Assembly (NCBI GenBank): GCA_963753115.1
Contig: CAVWBB010000002.1
Location: 124,001-188,000, forward strand
Length of the DNA: 64,000 nucleotides
Source: Bog-473 sp963753115
Lineage (GTDB): Bacteria; Actinomycetota; Acidimicrobiia; Acidimicrobiales; RAAP-2
Direction of reading: 5' to 3'
Each line of letters opens with the position of its first letter. Within the stretch, counting starts at the first letter, position 1. Shown here one piece after another: positions 54,671 to 63,818 of the stretch. Below the pieces are notes generated by a model. The model was not told the DNA's origin, searched no databases, and saw nothing but the letters and a program-made list of their open reading frames with translations. Made by a program: the position numbers and the translations under genes.

Positions 54671-56035
54671 TCAGCCCCCCGCCTCCCCCACCTCACCGAG
54701 GTTGCGGTAGTCACGCTGGATGAACTTCGGCGCACGAGCCGCTCGACGTCCCGTCACGTAGGAGAGGCCACCGAGTGCGGCCAGCACCGCCATGGTGGCA
54801 TCGCCCTGGGGCAGCGTGAACACGACGATCAGGGGAATCAACGAGCCGATCACCCAGACCAACTGTTGACGCATACCGAAACGGGCGAAGGCCCTGCCCT
54901 GCGCGGACAGCGGGATCAGGCGCTGCGTCATGGCGTCGAACGACGGCTGGGCCACTGCGCCACACAGCCCGACCATGAACGCCAGCACGACCTGAGCGAG
55001 CAGCGTGCCCCACACGGCGACCCCGGCCGCCGAGATCGCGATCAGCCAGAGTGAGCTCAGCAGCAACTGCTGCTCCGTCAGGCGCTTCCGCAGCCTGCCG
55101 ACCAGGACCAGCCCGACGATGGCCCCTGCCCCGCTGCCAGCCAGCACGAGGCCGTACCAGTAGAGCCCGACACCGTGCATGCGGCGCAACCCGAAGGCCA
55201 GCATGAAGATCATGAATCCCTGCAGCCCCCGCACGATGCACATGGCGCTGAGACCCAGCATGACCTCGGGATGCCCCATGGGCTGCAGGCGCAGCAGGTC
55301 GCGCTCTCTGTCCTGCGCCTCCCCGGCTTGGCCGTATTCGCGCACCTTGACGGTCTCGTCGGTCCACAGGCGTTCGCCCTTGCCACCGGAGAGCACCGGA
55401 AGGCGGGCGCCGGCGACCGCCGCGGCGACGAAGACCAAGGTGGCCAGGACGAGGACCGCCGGGGAACTCCCGATTTTGTACAGGATCACTGCGGGCACCG
55501 ACACCACGAAGCCAGCCAGCGTGCCGAGAAGTGTGAGGCGCGCGTTGAGCGTCGCGTAGCCCGCCTGCTCCCCCTCCCCGCCGGGCCCGGTGAGCGCAGC
55601 CATCTCCGGGACCAACGCGCCCTTCGTGACCAGGTAGAGCTTCGAGCACACGAGGACGAGGAACGCCAGGGGGAACAACAGCAGGCTGTGGATGTGCATC
55701 GCCATGAGCGGGCACAGCACCGCCCGCCCGATGGCCGACGAGACGACCATGGCGCGGCGCGCCCCGCGACTGCGGTCGATGAGCGGTCCGAGCAACGGCG
55801 ACACGATGGCGAACGGAAGCAGCGTGAAGAGGAGGTAGAGCAGGACCTTGTGATCGGCCGCGTCGGGCGAGATCGAGAAGAAGAGCGAGCCCGCCAGCGA
55901 GATCGTGACCAACGTGTCGCCGCCGAGCATGGCGCACTGCACCAGCGAGAGCCGGCCGATCGGATTCGACTGGTCGAACAGGTCCTTCTGGGCCTGCTTG
56001 GCCATGTCCTTGAACTGCTCGACCTTGGGGGACAT
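54671..56035 (-). CDS. MFS transporter
   Basis: A 454-residue, roughly 12-helix major-facilitator protein. Helix 2-3 loop PLLGPLIDRSRGARRAMV is the MFS motif A; the central cytoplasmic loop (about 225-265) is charged. A soluble start (SPKVEQFKDMAKQAQKDLFDQ) precedes the first helix. The frame is open further upstream, but ATG 56035 is the sensible start. Substrate unknown; divergent from the small Lrp-type gene. Confidence 0.85.
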   Translation of the reverse strand: MSPKVEQFKDMAKQAQKDLFDQSNPIGRLSLVQCAMLGGDTLVTISLAGSLFFSISPDAADHKVLLYLLFTLLPFAIVSPLLGPLIDRSRGARRAMVVSSAIGRAVLCPLMAMHIHSLLLFPLAFLVLVCSKLYLVTKGALVPEMAALTGPGGEGEQAGYATLNARLTLLGTLAGFVVSVPAVILYKIGSSPAVLVLATLVFVAAAVAGARLPVLSGGKGERLWTDETVKVREYGQAGEAQDRERDLLRLQPMGHPEVMLGLSAMCIVRGLQGFMIFMLAFGLRRMHGVGLYWYGLVLAGSGAGAIVGLVLVGRLRKRLTEQQLLLSSLWLIAISAAGVAVWGTLLAQVVLAFMVGLCGAVAQPSFDAMTQRLIPLSAQGRAFARFGMRQQLVWVIGSLIPLIVVFTLPQGDATMAVLAALGGLSYVTGRRAARAPKFIQRDYRNLGEVGEAGG

Positions 56036-56062
56036 CGCCACCAGGCCAATGTACGGTGTGCC

Positions 56063-56299
56063 GTGACCGTCCGTGCGTACGTCTTGATTCAGACCGACGT
56101 GGGAAAGGCGGCCTACGTCGCCCAGCAAGTGGCCGGGATTGAGGGTGTCATCGTCGCCGACGGCGTGACGGGGCCGTATGACGTGATCGCCCGGGCGGAG
56201 GCTCCCTCCATGGACGATCTCGGCCGCATGGTCGTGCGCGACGTGCAACAGATCGACGGCATCACCCGGACCATCACCTGTCCCGTCGTCACGATCTGA
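56063..56299 (+). CDS. Lrp/AsnC ligand-binding-domain protein
   Basis: A 78-residue stand-alone RAM (AsnC C-terminal) domain: VRAYVLIQTDVGKAAYVAQQ, then GPYDVIARAEAPSMDDLGRMV. No DNA-binding helix is present. Such proteins bind small effectors, often amino acids, as oligomers. GTG 56063; divergent from the MFS gene by ~27 bp, so both may share control. Confidence 0.88.
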   Translation: MTVRAYVLIQTDVGKAAYVAQQVAGIEGVIVADGVTGPYDVIARAEAPSMDDLGRMVVRDVQQIDGITRTITCPVVTI

Positions 56300-56313
56300 C
56301 CCCACCGGGCGTT

Positions 56314-56326
56314 CCCGCAATGCGGG
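56314..56326 (+). terminator. Short hairpin after the Lrp-type gene
   Basis: CCCGC (56314-56318), a three-base loop and GCGGG (56322-56326) lie 14 bases after the stop and are followed by TTCG. The stem is short and lacks a full T-run, so this is a weak terminator candidate. Confidence 0.3.
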
Positions 56327-56395
56327 TTCGTGGCGAGCATCGCCGAGGCGACGGTCCGCGGTTTGCTACATGGCCGTTGCCACGCCTGGAACCCT

Positions 56396-56497
56396 CTCAG
56401 GGGACGCTCCCTGAGCAATGCCCACTTCCAGAATCCCCGTTGGCGCGGGGTTCTGCGGGTTTTCGCGGGAGTTTCCCGCGAACCGGTCGGTCACCGG
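56396..56497 (+). promoter_or_regulatory. Hairpin-rich leader upstream of a secreted protein
   Basis: Three consecutive perfect stems: CTCAGGG/CCCTGAG (56396-56402 with 56409-56415), TTCGCGGGA/TCCCGCGAA with a GTT loop (56462-56482), and CCGGT/ACCGG (56483-56497). They precede the ribosome site at ~56594 of a secreted protein. The 308-bp gap has no gene. An RNA regulator or terminator-antiterminator is possible; I do not recognise a known riboswitch class. Confidence 0.35.
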
Positions 56498-56607
56498 GCG
56501 TGCCGTGGGTATGGGTTTGGCTGGACACGCTCGTGTCCCCCGTTCGCGTCCATCAGCCGCCAACCCAGTCAACCGCCCGCCATGCCGCCCTCGAAGGAGC
56601 AGCCGTC

Positions 56608-57263
56608 TTGTCTCCAGTCGCACGTTCGCGTCGCCGTCTACGTCCACGCGCCTCCTCGCTGTTGTCCATCATCCTCTTCGCCGTTCTGGCCTTCCTGTCC
56701 TCACAACTGGTCATCTCGGGAGCCGGAGCGGCATCGCCGCACCCCTCGCCGGCGATGTCGAGCGAAGCAGCCAGCGCCCTGACGGCGACCATCGTGCGTC
56801 CGACCACCCCCGTTCCACCGCCCCCCGCTCCTCCCACGCCACCAGTGGCCACCACGACGACGACCAGCACCACAGACGACCACCACCCCGACGACCTCCG
56901 GCCGCAGCTCCGGCCGCGGCTCCGGCCCCGGCCCCCAGCGCCTCACCGGCGGCAGCTCCCGCGCCCCCGCCGGCCGACCCGGGTGTGGTGCCCCCCGTCG
57001 GCCAGGCAACCGCCTGGGGCTGCAGCGCCGCTCTGGCCTATCTGCAGGCCTATGCCGCCAAGGGGTTCGCCCTGGAGTGTCCCGGCTATGCCGAAGGGCA
57101 CCAAGCCATGACCTGTCTGAACGTGGCTGGGGTCTGCCCCGGTTCGGCGGTCATCGCCATTGCCGATGCGTGCCCGCAGGCCTACATGAACGAGGCCTCC
57201 AACTCTTACGTCATCACCGGGACCTCCGACGCGGCGATCGACCCGTACGGGTCCTGCCCCTGA
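56608..57263 (+). CDS. Secreted protein with Pro/Thr linker and Cys-containing C-terminal domain (frame breaks in linker)
   Basis: TTG 56608, with AAGGAG 8 bases upstream, opens a signal peptide (SLLSIILFAVLAFLSSQLVI) and a Pro/Thr linker. The folded ~85-residue C-terminal domain (GCSAALAYLQAYAAKGFALEC, then GHQAMTCLNVAG, DACPQAYMNEASNS) is in another frame, ending at 57263. Two single G/C deletions in the repetitive linker (about 56877 and 56897) would join both. Six or so cysteines suggest disulfides outside the cell. Family not firmly recognised; likely a cell-wall protein. Confidence 0.6.
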
Positions 57264-57870
57264 AACAGCGCGTTCCGCGAGGCGACGCCCACAACCCGTC
57301 AGCCGAACGGTGGCGGCAAACTGCCCGCTTCTGCCGGCGGTGTCCACGCCATGTCGGGCCAGTCGAGCAGGATCGCATTGCTCCATCTCCATGCGCTCGG
57401 TGTGGAAGCGAGTCCGTCGTCCTCTCCGAGCGTGCGGGACGCCGGAAGCAATGAGTGGATCGCGTCGCGCGTGCGTCACGAGTTGCGCCACGAAACGGAG
57501 GATCGGTTTGCGGCATTGCGGGAAACGGCATCATGTGCGAGTTGCGACGCCGTTGATGATCGCAATGACTGCAGCGATTGCAGTGTGAGCATCACCGGCA
57601 TCACCCAAGTGTCGAAAGGTGCGCGACGGATCGGGGCCGCCACCCTTCACCACCCATGTGCCAGCGCGGCGTAAGGTGCACACCCGCGGACTCGCCTTAC
57701 CGCGGAGAGACGCAAACTCCATACGGTGTCGCACCGCTGGTCACCGACGGAGTGCACCACGTTGCTCAACTCGGTGTCGGGGGAGCAAGGCTGCGAGATC
57801 CGCCGCCTTGCGGTCGGCCATGGCAGGGGACCTGCAGCCGTCGACGGGGAACACAGAAGGGGAGCAGGAA
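57264..57870 (+). promoter_or_regulatory. 607-bp gap with a candidate structured leader at 57661-57760
   Basis: No convincing gene. The first half (57264-57600) holds only chance frames and a CTGCA/TGCAG stem near 57571. The last 210 bp form the leader of the repeat protein: GTAAGG/CCTTAC (57671-57676 with 57695-57700) competes with CCGCGG/CCGCGG (57684-57705), followed by GAGACGCAAACTCC, loosely like the GACGCAAAGCC block of c-di-GMP-I (GEMM) riboswitches. Upstream GTGCACACC is a poor match to the other conserved block, so this is only a candidate. Confidence 0.25.
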
Positions 57871-59241
57871 ATGCGAACGGGGTATCGAAACAGGATTGGC
57901 CCGGGCGGACGTCGTGCGGGCCGGGTGGTGGTGCTTCTGGCATCACTGTTCACGCTTACCTCTGCCTTGGCACTGAGCACCGCGGCAACCGCCGGCGCCA
58001 TCGGGTCCTTCGGGCCCCATGCCGGTGCTGGCTCATCGCTCTCTGGAGCGCCGCCGGCTGCCGGTCACGCGCACCCATCCACGACGGCGGCGCCCCTCAC
58101 CCAGGCCATCGTCACGGTGACGGCCCTGGCGTCGGGCAACGCGACGGTGTTCACCATGGGAAGCGTCGCGCCCACATGCGGTGCCACGGGAATCATCTGC
58201 ACGACATTCAGCGACGGCACGAATGGCGGCCGGTTCAACTTCAGCCCACCCGCCGGATCGAGCTTGACCCCGGGGGCGCTCTTCGCGGGAGGATCGCTCA
58301 ATGTGACGATGGGCCCTGCCACTTGTGGAACCAACGCCTCGGACTCCACGGCGGTCGAGCTCGACCAGTACACCGCCACGGCGAGCGCCGTGACCACGCT
58401 GGCGGTCCAGTTCGATTGCACCTCGTCGACCACCGACATCGCGGGAACGATCGCCTTCAACATCGTTCCGACCGACCCGGGGGCGGGGTATTACATCTTC
58501 GGCCAGGCCGGCGAACTGACAGGGTTCGGCAACGACAACTACCTCGTGTACCTCGACGGTGCCATGAACTACAACCTCAACGCCCCGATCGTCGGCATGG
58601 CACCCACGCCGGACGGTGGCGGCTACTGGATGGTCGGCTCCGACGGAGGGGTGTACGCCAGCGGCGATGCGCAGTTCTACGGCTCGACCGGGAATCTGCA
58701 CCTGAACAAGCCCGTGGTCGGCATGGCGGCCACGCCTGACGGCAAGGGCTATTGGTTCGTGGCGTCGGACGGTGGGATCTTCAACTACGGCGATGCGCAG
58801 TTCTACGGCTCGACCGGGAGCATGCACCTCAACAAGCCGATCGTCGGCATGGCGACGACGCCGTCGGGTCACGGTTACTGGCTGGTGGCGTCAGACGGTG
58901 GGATCTTCGCCTACGGCGATGCGCAGTTCTACGGCTCGACTGGGAGCATCCACCTGAACAAGCCCGTGGTCGGCATGGCGTCGACTCCTTCGGGTCACGG
59001 CTACTGGTTCGTGGCGTCGGACGGCGGGATCTTCGCCTACGGCGATGCGCAGTTCTACGGCTCGACCGGGAGCATCCACCTGAACGAGCCCATCGTCGGC
59101 ATGACTCCGACACCCGATGGCGGCGGCTACTGGTTCACGGCCTCGGACGGTGGGGTCTTCAACTACGGGTCGGCCGGGTTCGCCGGCAGTCTTGGTGGCA
59201 CCGGCATCACCGATGTGGCAGGCATGAGCCTCGGGATGTGA
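57871..59241 (+). CDS. Secreted protein with five 42-residue beta-propeller-like repeats
   Basis: A 456-residue exported protein. Signal peptide (VVVLLASLFTLTSALALSTA), a Thr/Ser-rich domain (about 65-205) with four cysteines, then a degenerate and five regular 42-residue repeats of the pattern PxVGMxxTPxGxGYW, xxxSDGGxFxxGDAQFYGSTG. The YWxxxSDGG unit resembles blades of propeller-type repeats common in Acidimicrobiia exported proteins. ATG 57871 follows AAGGGGAG. Role unknown; cell-surface binding is an inference. Confidence 0.82.
   Translation: MRTGYRNRIGPGGRRAGRVVVLLASLFTLTSALALSTAATAGAIGSFGPHAGAGSSLSGAPPAAGHAHPSTTAAPLTQAIVTVTALASGNATVFTMGSVAPTCGATGIICTTFSDGTNGGRFNFSPPAGSSLTPGALFAGGSLNVTMGPATCGTNASDSTAVELDQYTATASAVTTLAVQFDCTSSTTDIAGTIAFNIVPTDPGAGYYIFGQAGELTGFGNDNYLVYLDGAMNYNLNAPIVGMAPTPDGGGYWMVGSDGGVYASGDAQFYGSTGNLHLNKPVVGMAATPDGKGYWFVASDGGIFNYGDAQFYGSTGSMHLNKPIVGMATTPSGHGYWLVASDGGIFAYGDAQFYGSTGSIHLNKPVVGMASTPSGHGYWFVASDGGIFAYGDAQFYGSTGSIHLNEPIVGMTPTPDGGGYWFTASDGGVFNYGSAGFAGSLGGTGITDVAGMSLGM
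58585..59214 (+). repeat. Five tandem 126-bp coding repeats
   Basis: Units at 58585-58710, 58711-58836, 58837-58962, 58963-59088 and 59089-59214, each 126 bp (42 codons) with highly conserved stretches such as GATGCGCAGTTCTACGGCTC. Units 3 and 4 are nearly identical, so the array probably expanded recently or undergoes gene conversion. The last unit diverges in its second half. Confidence 0.93.
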
Positions 59242-59268
59242 CATTCCGATCAGTCCAGGCTGCGCTGC

Positions 59269-59296
59269 GAGGAGGGCTCCGAAAGGGGCCCTCCTC
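59269..59296 (+). terminator. Rho-independent-like hairpin after the repeat protein
   Basis: GAGGAGGGC (59269-59277) and GCCCTCCTC (59288-59296) form a perfect 9-bp stem with a 10-base loop, 28 bases after the stop. No T-run follows, as is usual for high-GC actinobacteria. Convergent with the CoA-transferase gene, so it may end transcription from both sides. Confidence 0.6.
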
Positions 59297-59317
59297 CCGC
59301 GCCCGGGTCGAGGACGC

Positions 59318-60496
59318 CTAGCTCAGCGCCCCGGACTCGCGCAGCTTGGCGACGACGCTCTCGTCCACACCCCACTCCAGGAGGCCCGAGATGGTGTCCG
59401 CTCCAGGCGGCGATGGGGGCTTGGAAACGACGGACGGCGTCTTGGAGAACCGCGGTGCCGGTGCCGGCTGCACGGCGCCGTCGACCTCGATGTAGGTCGA
59501 GCGGGCAACGTTGTGCGGGTGTTCGTGCGCCTCCCAGGGCGACAGCACGGGTGCCACACAGGCGTCCGTGCCGTCGAAGATGGCGCACCACTCGTCGCGG
59601 GTCTTGGACTTGAAGATCGCGGCGAAGCGCTCCTTCATCGCCGGCCAGTCCTCGCGCGACTGCTGGTGCGGCAACGTCTCGTCGCCGGCCAGGCCGAGAC
59701 CGTCGAGCAGGGCGGCGTAGAACTGTGCCTCAATGCCGCCGGCGGCCATCCACTTCCCGTCCGACGTCTCGTACACCTCGTAGAAGGGCGCGCCCGTGTC
59801 GAGCATGTTCGATCCCCGCTTCTCGTTCCAGATGCCGAACAAATGGAAGGCGTGGATCATCGTCATGAGGGAGGCGGCGCCGTCGACCATGGCGGCATCG
59901 ACCACCTGGCCCTCGCCGGAGCGTGCCGATTCGAGCAGGGCGGCCACCATGCCGAAGGCCAGCAACATGCCGCCCCCACCGAAGTCGCCCAGCAGGTTCA
60001 GCGGCGGCACGGGCGCCGAGTCGGCCCGGCCCAGCGGCCACAGCGCGCCGCCGATGGCGATGTAGTCGATGTCGTGCCCCGCCATGGGTGCCATCGGCCC
60101 GTCCTGGCCCCATCCGGTCATGCGCCCGTAGACGAGCCGGGGGTTGCGCCCGAAACAGGCCTCGGGCCCGATGCCGAGCCGCTCGGCGACGCCGGGGCGG
60201 AATCCCTCGATCAGCCCGTCTGCCTCTTCCACGAGTCCCAGCACGAGCTCGACCGCATCGGGGTTCTTCAAGTCGATGCCCACCGACGGACGTGACCGGT
60301 TCAACAGGTCCCAGTAGGGTCCCGACCCCGAGGCCTTGAGCTCCTCCCCCCGTTCCACCGCTCCGGGAGCGGCCCGTTCGAGCCGGAGGACCTGCGCGCC
60401 GGCATCGGCCAGCATCATGCAGGTGTACGGCGCCGGCCCGATGCCCGCCACCTCAATGATCTTGATCCCGCTCAACGGTCCACTGCGGTCGGCCAT
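59318..60496 (-). CDS. CaiB/BaiF CoA-transferase (alpha-methylacyl-CoA racemase-like)
   Basis: A 392-residue family III CoA-transferase. GIKIIEVAGIGPAPYTCMMLADAGAQVLRLE is the conserved N-terminal fold (quoted in part), followed by NRSRPSVGIDLKNP and YGRMTGWGQDGP; AGHDIDYIAIGGAL carries the family's catalytic Asp region with the H-D-x-x-Y pattern of racemases. Likely epimerises branched acyl-CoA in fatty-acid or sterol breakdown. ATG 60496 precedes the fold directly. Confidence 0.9.
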   Translation of the reverse strand: MADRSGPLSGIKIIEVAGIGPAPYTCMMLADAGAQVLRLERAAPGAVERGEELKASGSGPYWDLLNRSRPSVGIDLKNPDAVELVLGLVEEADGLIEGFRPGVAERLGIGPEACFGRNPRLVYGRMTGWGQDGPMAPMAGHDIDYIAIGGALWPLGRADSAPVPPLNLLGDFGGGGMLLAFGMVAALLESARSGEGQVVDAAMVDGAASLMTMIHAFHLFGIWNEKRGSNMLDTGAPFYEVYETSDGKWMAAGGIEAQFYAALLDGLGLAGDETLPHQQSREDWPAMKERFAAIFKSKTRDEWCAIFDGTDACVAPVLSPWEAHEHPHNVARSTYIEVDGAVQPAPAPRFSKTPSVVSKPPSPPGADTISGLLEWGVDESVVAKLRESGALS

Positions 60497-60561
60497 CGCA
60501 GGATCGTGACCCGTGCCGCCCACGACGGTCAAGCCGGTGTGTCCTGCGCCAAGCTGGGGGC

Positions 60562-61584
60562 GTGCCATCAGCCCGTGCCCCTGGACGAGTGACCCTCATC
60601 GGCGACCACACCGACTACAACGGCGGGCTCTCGCTGCCGATGGCCATCGACCTGGCCACCGAGGTGACCTTCACCCCGAAGTCCGGCAGCTTCCTCTTCG
60701 GGATCGACTCGGACCAGTTCCCCGGCCAGCCGATCGAGATTCTGCTGGGCGACACCGCCCCGGTCCCGCACGAGGCGGCGTTGGCGGCTGGGCTCTTGCG
60801 CGCCCAGGCTCCGCCGTCGGGTGGGGTCGCCCGGGTCACGAGCACCCTGCCGGTCGGGGCGGGGCTGTCCTCGAGCGCCGCGTTCGCGGTCGCGTTGCTG
60901 CTCGCCCTCGGCCACGACCCCGATCCCCTCTCGTTGGCACACGACTGCCAGGAGGCCGAGCGCAGCGCAGGCTCGCATGTGGGCCTGCTCGATCCGCTGG
61001 CCATCGCCGCCGCGGTCGCCGGCCATGCGCTCCACATCGACTTCGCCACGCTGCAGATGCACCAGGTGCCCATCCCCGAGGACGCGGCCTTCGTCATCGT
61101 GCACAGCGAGGCGCCCCGACTGCTCACCAGCACCCCCTACGCCACACGGCGCGCCGAATGCGAACGGGCTGCGCACATCATCGGGCGCCCGCTCGGCACC
61201 TGCGAGATCGGTGACCTCAGCGCGCTGCATGATCCCGTCCTGCGCCGCCGGGCCCGTCACGTGGTGACGGAGTGCGCCCGGGTGGTCGAGGCGGAGCGGC
61301 TCTTGGCCCGTGGCAACCTCGTTGGGTTGGGCGCCGTCATGACCGAGGGCCACCAGAGCCTGGCGCTCGACTACCGGGTCTCGGTACCTGCCGTCGACGA
61401 GCTGGTGGACGACCTGCTGGCCCAGCCGGGTGTCCTCGGGGCCCGTATGAGCGGCGGGGGATTCGGCGGGTGCGTCATTGCGCTCTGCCTGCCGGACTCG
61501 CCGGCGCTCGAACCGGAGGCCCACGCCCCGCGGCGGGCCTGGCGGATCAGCCCTGCTGCCGGCGCAACTCGTCTTGGGACGTAG
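60562..61584 (+). CDS. galK: Galactokinase-like GHMP kinase
   Basis: A 340-residue GHMP kinase. RAPGRVTLIGDHTDYNGG is the galactokinase signature, LPVGAGLSSSAAFAV the ATP motif and GARMSGGGFGGCVIAL motif 3. It should phosphorylate galactose at C1, but no galT or galE is nearby. GTG start. Its last 38 bp overlap the 3' end of trpD tail to tail. Confidence 0.9.
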   Translation: MPSARAPGRVTLIGDHTDYNGGLSLPMAIDLATEVTFTPKSGSFLFGIDSDQFPGQPIEILLGDTAPVPHEAALAAGLLRAQAPPSGGVARVTSTLPVGAGLSSSAAFAVALLLALGHDPDPLSLAHDCQEAERSAGSHVGLLDPLAIAAAVAGHALHIDFATLQMHQVPIPEDAAFVIVHSEAPRLLTSTPYATRRAECERAAHIIGRPLGTCEIGDLSALHDPVLRRRARHVVTECARVVEAERLLARGNLVGLGAVMTEGHQSLALDYRVSVPAVDELVDDLLAQPGVLGARMSGGGFGGCVIALCLPDSPALEPEAHAPRRAWRISPAAGATRLGT

Positions 61585-62611
61585 CGACCAGCGCGTGCAA
61601 TACCCCAACCGCCCGGCCGCTGTCGATCGACTCCGCCGCCAGAGCCAGTCCGCCCTGCAGGTCCTGTGCCCGTCCCGCCACCATGAGGGCGGCCGCAGCG
61701 TTCAGGATCCCGATGTCCCGCCTGGCGCCCTCCTCCCCCTGGAGCACGTCACGGATCACGCCGGCGTTGAACGCGGCGTCGCCGCCCCGGAGGTCTGCCA
61801 TCGTGGCCGGCGCGAAACCGAGCGCCTGGGGATCGACGCGCCACTCCGACAGTTCGAACGCACCATCGCCGTCGCCGCGCACCTCCAGCACGTTGGCGGG
61901 CGATGTCACGCTCAGCTCGTCGAGGCCGTCATCGGCGTGCACGATGAGCGTGCGCAGGCTCCCGGTCGCCCCGAAGACGCCCGCCATGATCGGCGCCATA
62001 GCCGGGTCGCTGACGCCGACCAGCTGGCGGCGGGTGCGGGCGGGGTTGATCAGGGGGCCGAGGAAGTTGAACACCGTCGGCACGCCCAGCTCCTTGCGGA
62101 CCGGGCCGATGAAGCGCATGGCGGGATGGAAGCGCTGGGCGAAGCAGAACCCCATGCCGGCCTCGGCGACACAACGGGCCACCCCTTCGGGACCGAGCTC
62201 GATCGCCACCCCGAGTGCCTCGAGCACGTCCGCCGTCCCCACCGACGACGAGGCAGCGCGGTTGCCGTGCTTGCACACCGGCACGCCCGCCCCTGCCGTG
62301 ATGAATGCAGCCAGTGTCGTCACGTTGATGCTGGCCAGCCGGTCGCCGCCGGTCCCGACCAGGTCGACGGCCACCTCGGCGTCCTCGTCCCGCAGCGGGC
62401 AGGGCACGGCGGCATCGACCATGGCCCGGGCCAATCCGGTGACCTCCTCGGCCGTCTCGCCCTTGGCGTGCAGGAGAGCCAGGAACGCTCCCACCTGGGC
62501 CGGTGTGGCCTCGCCCGACACCACGATCTGCAGGGTCTCCTCGGCCTCCGTCGCGCTCAGCGGCTCCCGCCGGGACAGCCGGGCCAGAACCTCGGGCCAG
62601 GTCAGTCCCAC
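61547..62611 (-). CDS. trpD: Anthranilate phosphoribosyltransferase
   Basis: A 354-residue TrpD, adding phosphoribose to anthranilate. GTGGDRLASINVTTLAAF contains the PRPP-binding GTGGD loop, and KHGNRAASSSVGTADVLEAL and NPARTRRQLVGV are also diagnostic. GTG 62611 overlaps the acyl-CoA dehydrogenase stop, so the gene is coupled to it despite the unrelated pathway. No other trp gene is in the window. Confidence 0.95.
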   Translation of the reverse strand: MGLTWPEVLARLSRREPLSATEAEETLQIVVSGEATPAQVGAFLALLHAKGETAEEVTGLARAMVDAAVPCPLRDEDAEVAVDLVGTGGDRLASINVTTLAAFITAGAGVPVCKHGNRAASSSVGTADVLEALGVAIELGPEGVARCVAEAGMGFCFAQRFHPAMRFIGPVRKELGVPTVFNFLGPLINPARTRRQLVGVSDPAMAPIMAGVFGATGSLRTLIVHADDGLDELSVTSPANVLEVRGDGDGAFELSEWRVDPQALGFAPATMADLRGGDAAFNAGVIRDVLQGEEGARRDIGILNAAAALMVAGRAQDLQGGLALAAESIDSGRAVGVLHALVATSQDELRRQQG

Positions 62612-63775
62612 CACAGGTCCCGATCCAGCACGCCCCGGGCAATCAGGCCCAGCTGCACCTGCGAGGTGCCCTCCACAATCGTGAGCTGCTTGGCGTCGCG
62701 GTACCACTGCTCGGTGGGGTGCTCCTCCATGTACCCGGCCGCTCCGAGCAGCTGGACGGCCAGCGACGACGCACGCACCGCCAGCTCGGTGGCGTGGTAC
62801 TTGGCCATGGACAGGTACGGGACGAATTCTTTGGTGAACTTGCCCTCGTCGGCGAGCACGGCTGCTCTGTAGGTCAGCAGCCGTGCCGCCTCAATGTCGA
62901 CGGCGCACTTGGCGATTTCCCACTGGATCCCCTGGAAGTCGGCGATGGTCTTGCCGAAGGCTGCCCGCTGCTGCACGTACTCGGTGGCGTACATGAGGGC
63001 GCCCTCGGCCAGGCCGATGCCGCGGGCGGCGACGATCGGCCGCATGGCGTTCAGCCCCAGCATGGCCAGCCGGAACCCGCCCACCTCCCCGATGACGTTC
63101 TCCGCCGGGACGTGGACGTCGGTGAGGAGCAGCTCGCCGGTGTCGACTCCCTTCACGCCCATCTTGTGATCGGTCCGGCCCACCTCGACCCCGTCCCACG
63201 CCCGCTCGACGATGAAGGCCGTGATGGAGTCGTGGGCTCGGCTGGCCGGATCGCTGGTCTTGGCGAACACGGTGTACCAGTCGGCCTCGCGCACCCCGGA
63301 CATCCAGCACTTGGTGCCGTTGAGCACCCATCCGCCCTCGGCGCCGTCGTGGCACCCCGCGGGTCCGCATGCCCATCACGTCGCTCCCCGCCTGGGGCTC
63401 GGACAGCCCGAAGGCCGCACGCTGGGTTCCGTCGCAGATGCCCGGCAGATACCGCGTCTTTTGCTCCTCGGTGCCGGCGATCATGACCGGCCCGGTCGGG
63501 AGGCGGGTCAGCAGAAGCATCAGCGCCGCCGAGTTGGAGTACTTCGCCACCTCCTCAATGGCCAGGGCCAGACCGAGGATGCCGGCCCCGGACCCCCCGT
63601 ACTCGACCGGGATGCACAGCCCGAGGAGTCCGGCATCGCGGAACGCGTCGAAGATGTCGGTCGGGTAGGTGCCCTCTTTGTCGATGGCCCGGGCGCGGGG
63701 CTGGACCTTGTCCTGAGCGAGGCGCCGAACGGAATTTCTGAGCTCCAAAAGCTCGTCTGGGAGTTCAAAATGCAC
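62602..63775 (-). CDS. Acyl-CoA dehydrogenase, frame broken in the middle
   Basis: FAD-dependent acyl-CoA dehydrogenase of ~390 residues. The N-terminal part (MHFELPDELLELRNSVRRL, then AFGLSEPQAGSDVMGM) and the C-terminal part (MLNGTKCWMSGVREADWYTVF, then VQLLGAAGYMEEHPTEQWYRDAK, in part) are in different frames. Removing one C in the run 63355-63358 joins them as HDGAEGGWVLNGTK, the normal family link. One real gene with a probable sequence error. Acts in fatty-acid beta-oxidation. Confidence 0.92.
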
Positions 63776-63818
63776 CGGTGAAGGCTACCGGACCTCCAGG
63801 CCAGGTACTTTCTGGACC

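Noticed and set aside
57351..57674. Plus-strand frame of 107 codons with a CxxC segment in the 57-kb gap
   Set aside because: No ribosome site, no recognisable domain, and it overlaps the candidate leader region.
58585..59214. Regularly spaced repeats as a CRISPR array
   Set aside because: Units are 126 bp, contiguous, in frame and encode protein repeats; there are no spacers.
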